Shown: piece by piece, positions 63,814 to 64,000 of the stretch
Numbering within the stretch: position 1 is the first letter of the stretch
How the letters are laid out: every line of letters begins with the position of its first letter
Translations under genes and position numbers: made by a program
Source: Sphingorhabdus lacus
GTDB taxonomy: Bacteria > Pseudomonadota > Alphaproteobacteria > Sphingomonadales > Sphingomonadaceae
Assembly (NCBI RefSeq): GCF_009768975.1
Contig: NZ_CP035733.1
Location: 2,462,001 to 2,526,000 of the forward strand
DNA: 64,000 nucleotides
Reading direction: 5' to 3'
The notes under the pieces: model-generated
What the model was told of the DNA's origin: nothing
Database searches by the model: none
What the model saw: only the letters and a program-made list of their open reading frames with translations

Positions 63814-64000
63814 TCAAGCGGCCATGATGAAGGGTTCGAGACCAGCTAATCTGGTCAAGACAGGGGGCTGTGGAATGTGTCTTGGCGCACGGTCTTCGAC
63901 GGCCTTGGCTATGGCAGCAATGTGCGCGGGCGTTGTGCCGCAACATCCGCCCACCACATTGACCAGACCGTCGTCAAGCCATGCTTCGATCAAGGTCGCG
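63814..64000 (-). CDS. metH: Homocysteine S-methyltransferase domain of methionine synthase, C-terminal end
   Basis: The last 61 codons are visible. They contain [20 protein letters not shown], the zinc-binding GGCCG[ST]TP motif of the homocysteine methyltransferase domain, and end EPFIMAA before TGA at 63814. This is the first half of the split MetH; its stop lies 15 bases before the start of the second gene. The gene continues beyond the window. Confidence 0.92.
   Translation of the reverse strand, partial: ATLIEAWLDDGLVNVVGGCCGTTPAHIAAIAKAVEDRAPRHIPQPPVLTRLAGLEPFIMAA

Noticed and set aside
1-64000. tRNA or rRNA genes, CRISPR arrays, insertion sequences and prophage
   Set aside because: No cloverleaf-like intergenic sequence, no regular repeat-spacer pattern, no transposase or phage structural gene, and no gene-free gap long enough to hide an rRNA operon.

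Overview
The window is a stretch of chromosome from an alphaproteobacterium, most likely a member of the Sphingomonadaceae (Sphingopyxis or Sphingorhabdus type). The evidence is the DivK-type response regulator, the lptC-lptA-lptB-rpoN block, DUF3035 (BamF-like) lipoproteins beside lspA, a methionine synthase split into two genes, proteins typical of sphingomonads, and intergenic palindromes of a kind common in that family. The call rests on gene content only; there is no rRNA in the window. Genes are dense, no gene-free gap exceeds about 230 bases, and I found no tRNA, rRNA, CRISPR array, insertion sequence or prophage.

Layout. 1-2.7 kb: acyl-CoA catabolism (crotonase, acyl-CoA dehydrogenase) and a FemAB/GNAT-like protein. 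2.8-4.6 kb: a tightly overlapping RidA/HAD/DUF3572 operon divergent from divK. 4.6-9.4 kb: Ca/H antiporter, L33, a UPF0016 cation transporter, Dps, a double cold-shock-domain protein and RNase D. 9.4-13 kb: LPS transport genes and rpoN. 13-17 kb: an uncharacterised group of flippase, nucleotidyltransferase, ICMT-like methyltransferase and P-loop kinase. 17-22.3 kb: a membrane chemoreceptor, an esterase, rplM-rpsI, cutA and ctaA. 22.4-27.6 kb: accessory metabolism (Rieske oxygenase, DUF3237, MerC protein, a LysR gene broken by one in-frame amber codon, a YdhR-like protein, an alcohol dehydrogenase) and a Zur-like Fur protein. 27.6-39.2 kb: dxs, then a long minus-strand run purE-purK-folA-dipeptidase-ribF-GDPD-ileS-lspA-bamF with several inverted repeats between genes. 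39.3-44 kb: diguanylate cyclase, gpmA, GNAT, M14 carboxypeptidase, lipoprotein, L36 and a HAD phosphatase. 44-47.1 kb: sucC and etfBA. 47.2-52.5 kb: two convergent TonB-C-domain paralogues, a transglutaminase-like protein, a DUF885 peptidase and nhaA. 52.5-56.4 kb: a five-gene operon that looks like a reduced Nfr (N4 glycan receptor-type) exopolysaccharide secretion system. 56.4-64 kb: TauE/TIGR02186 pair, an orphan HerA-like ATPase, a beta-helix protein and split metH.

The most interesting candidate system is the 52.5-56.4 kb operon. It has a LuxR-type HTH protein with a C-terminal membrane anchor, a small helical protein, a four-helix membrane protein, an NfrB-like processive glycosyltransferase without the C-terminal MshEN (c-di-GMP-binding) extension, and an outer-membrane-type protein resembling only the C-terminal part of NfrA. 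A near-perfect 10-5-10 dyad lies in its upstream region. Other notable signals are a 22-bp palindrome upstream of etfBA, a ten-guanine tract at the ribosome binding site of the dipeptidase gene, a candidate Zur box upstream of the MerC gene, and the amber-interrupted LysR gene with a 12-bp direct repeat in its divergent promoter.
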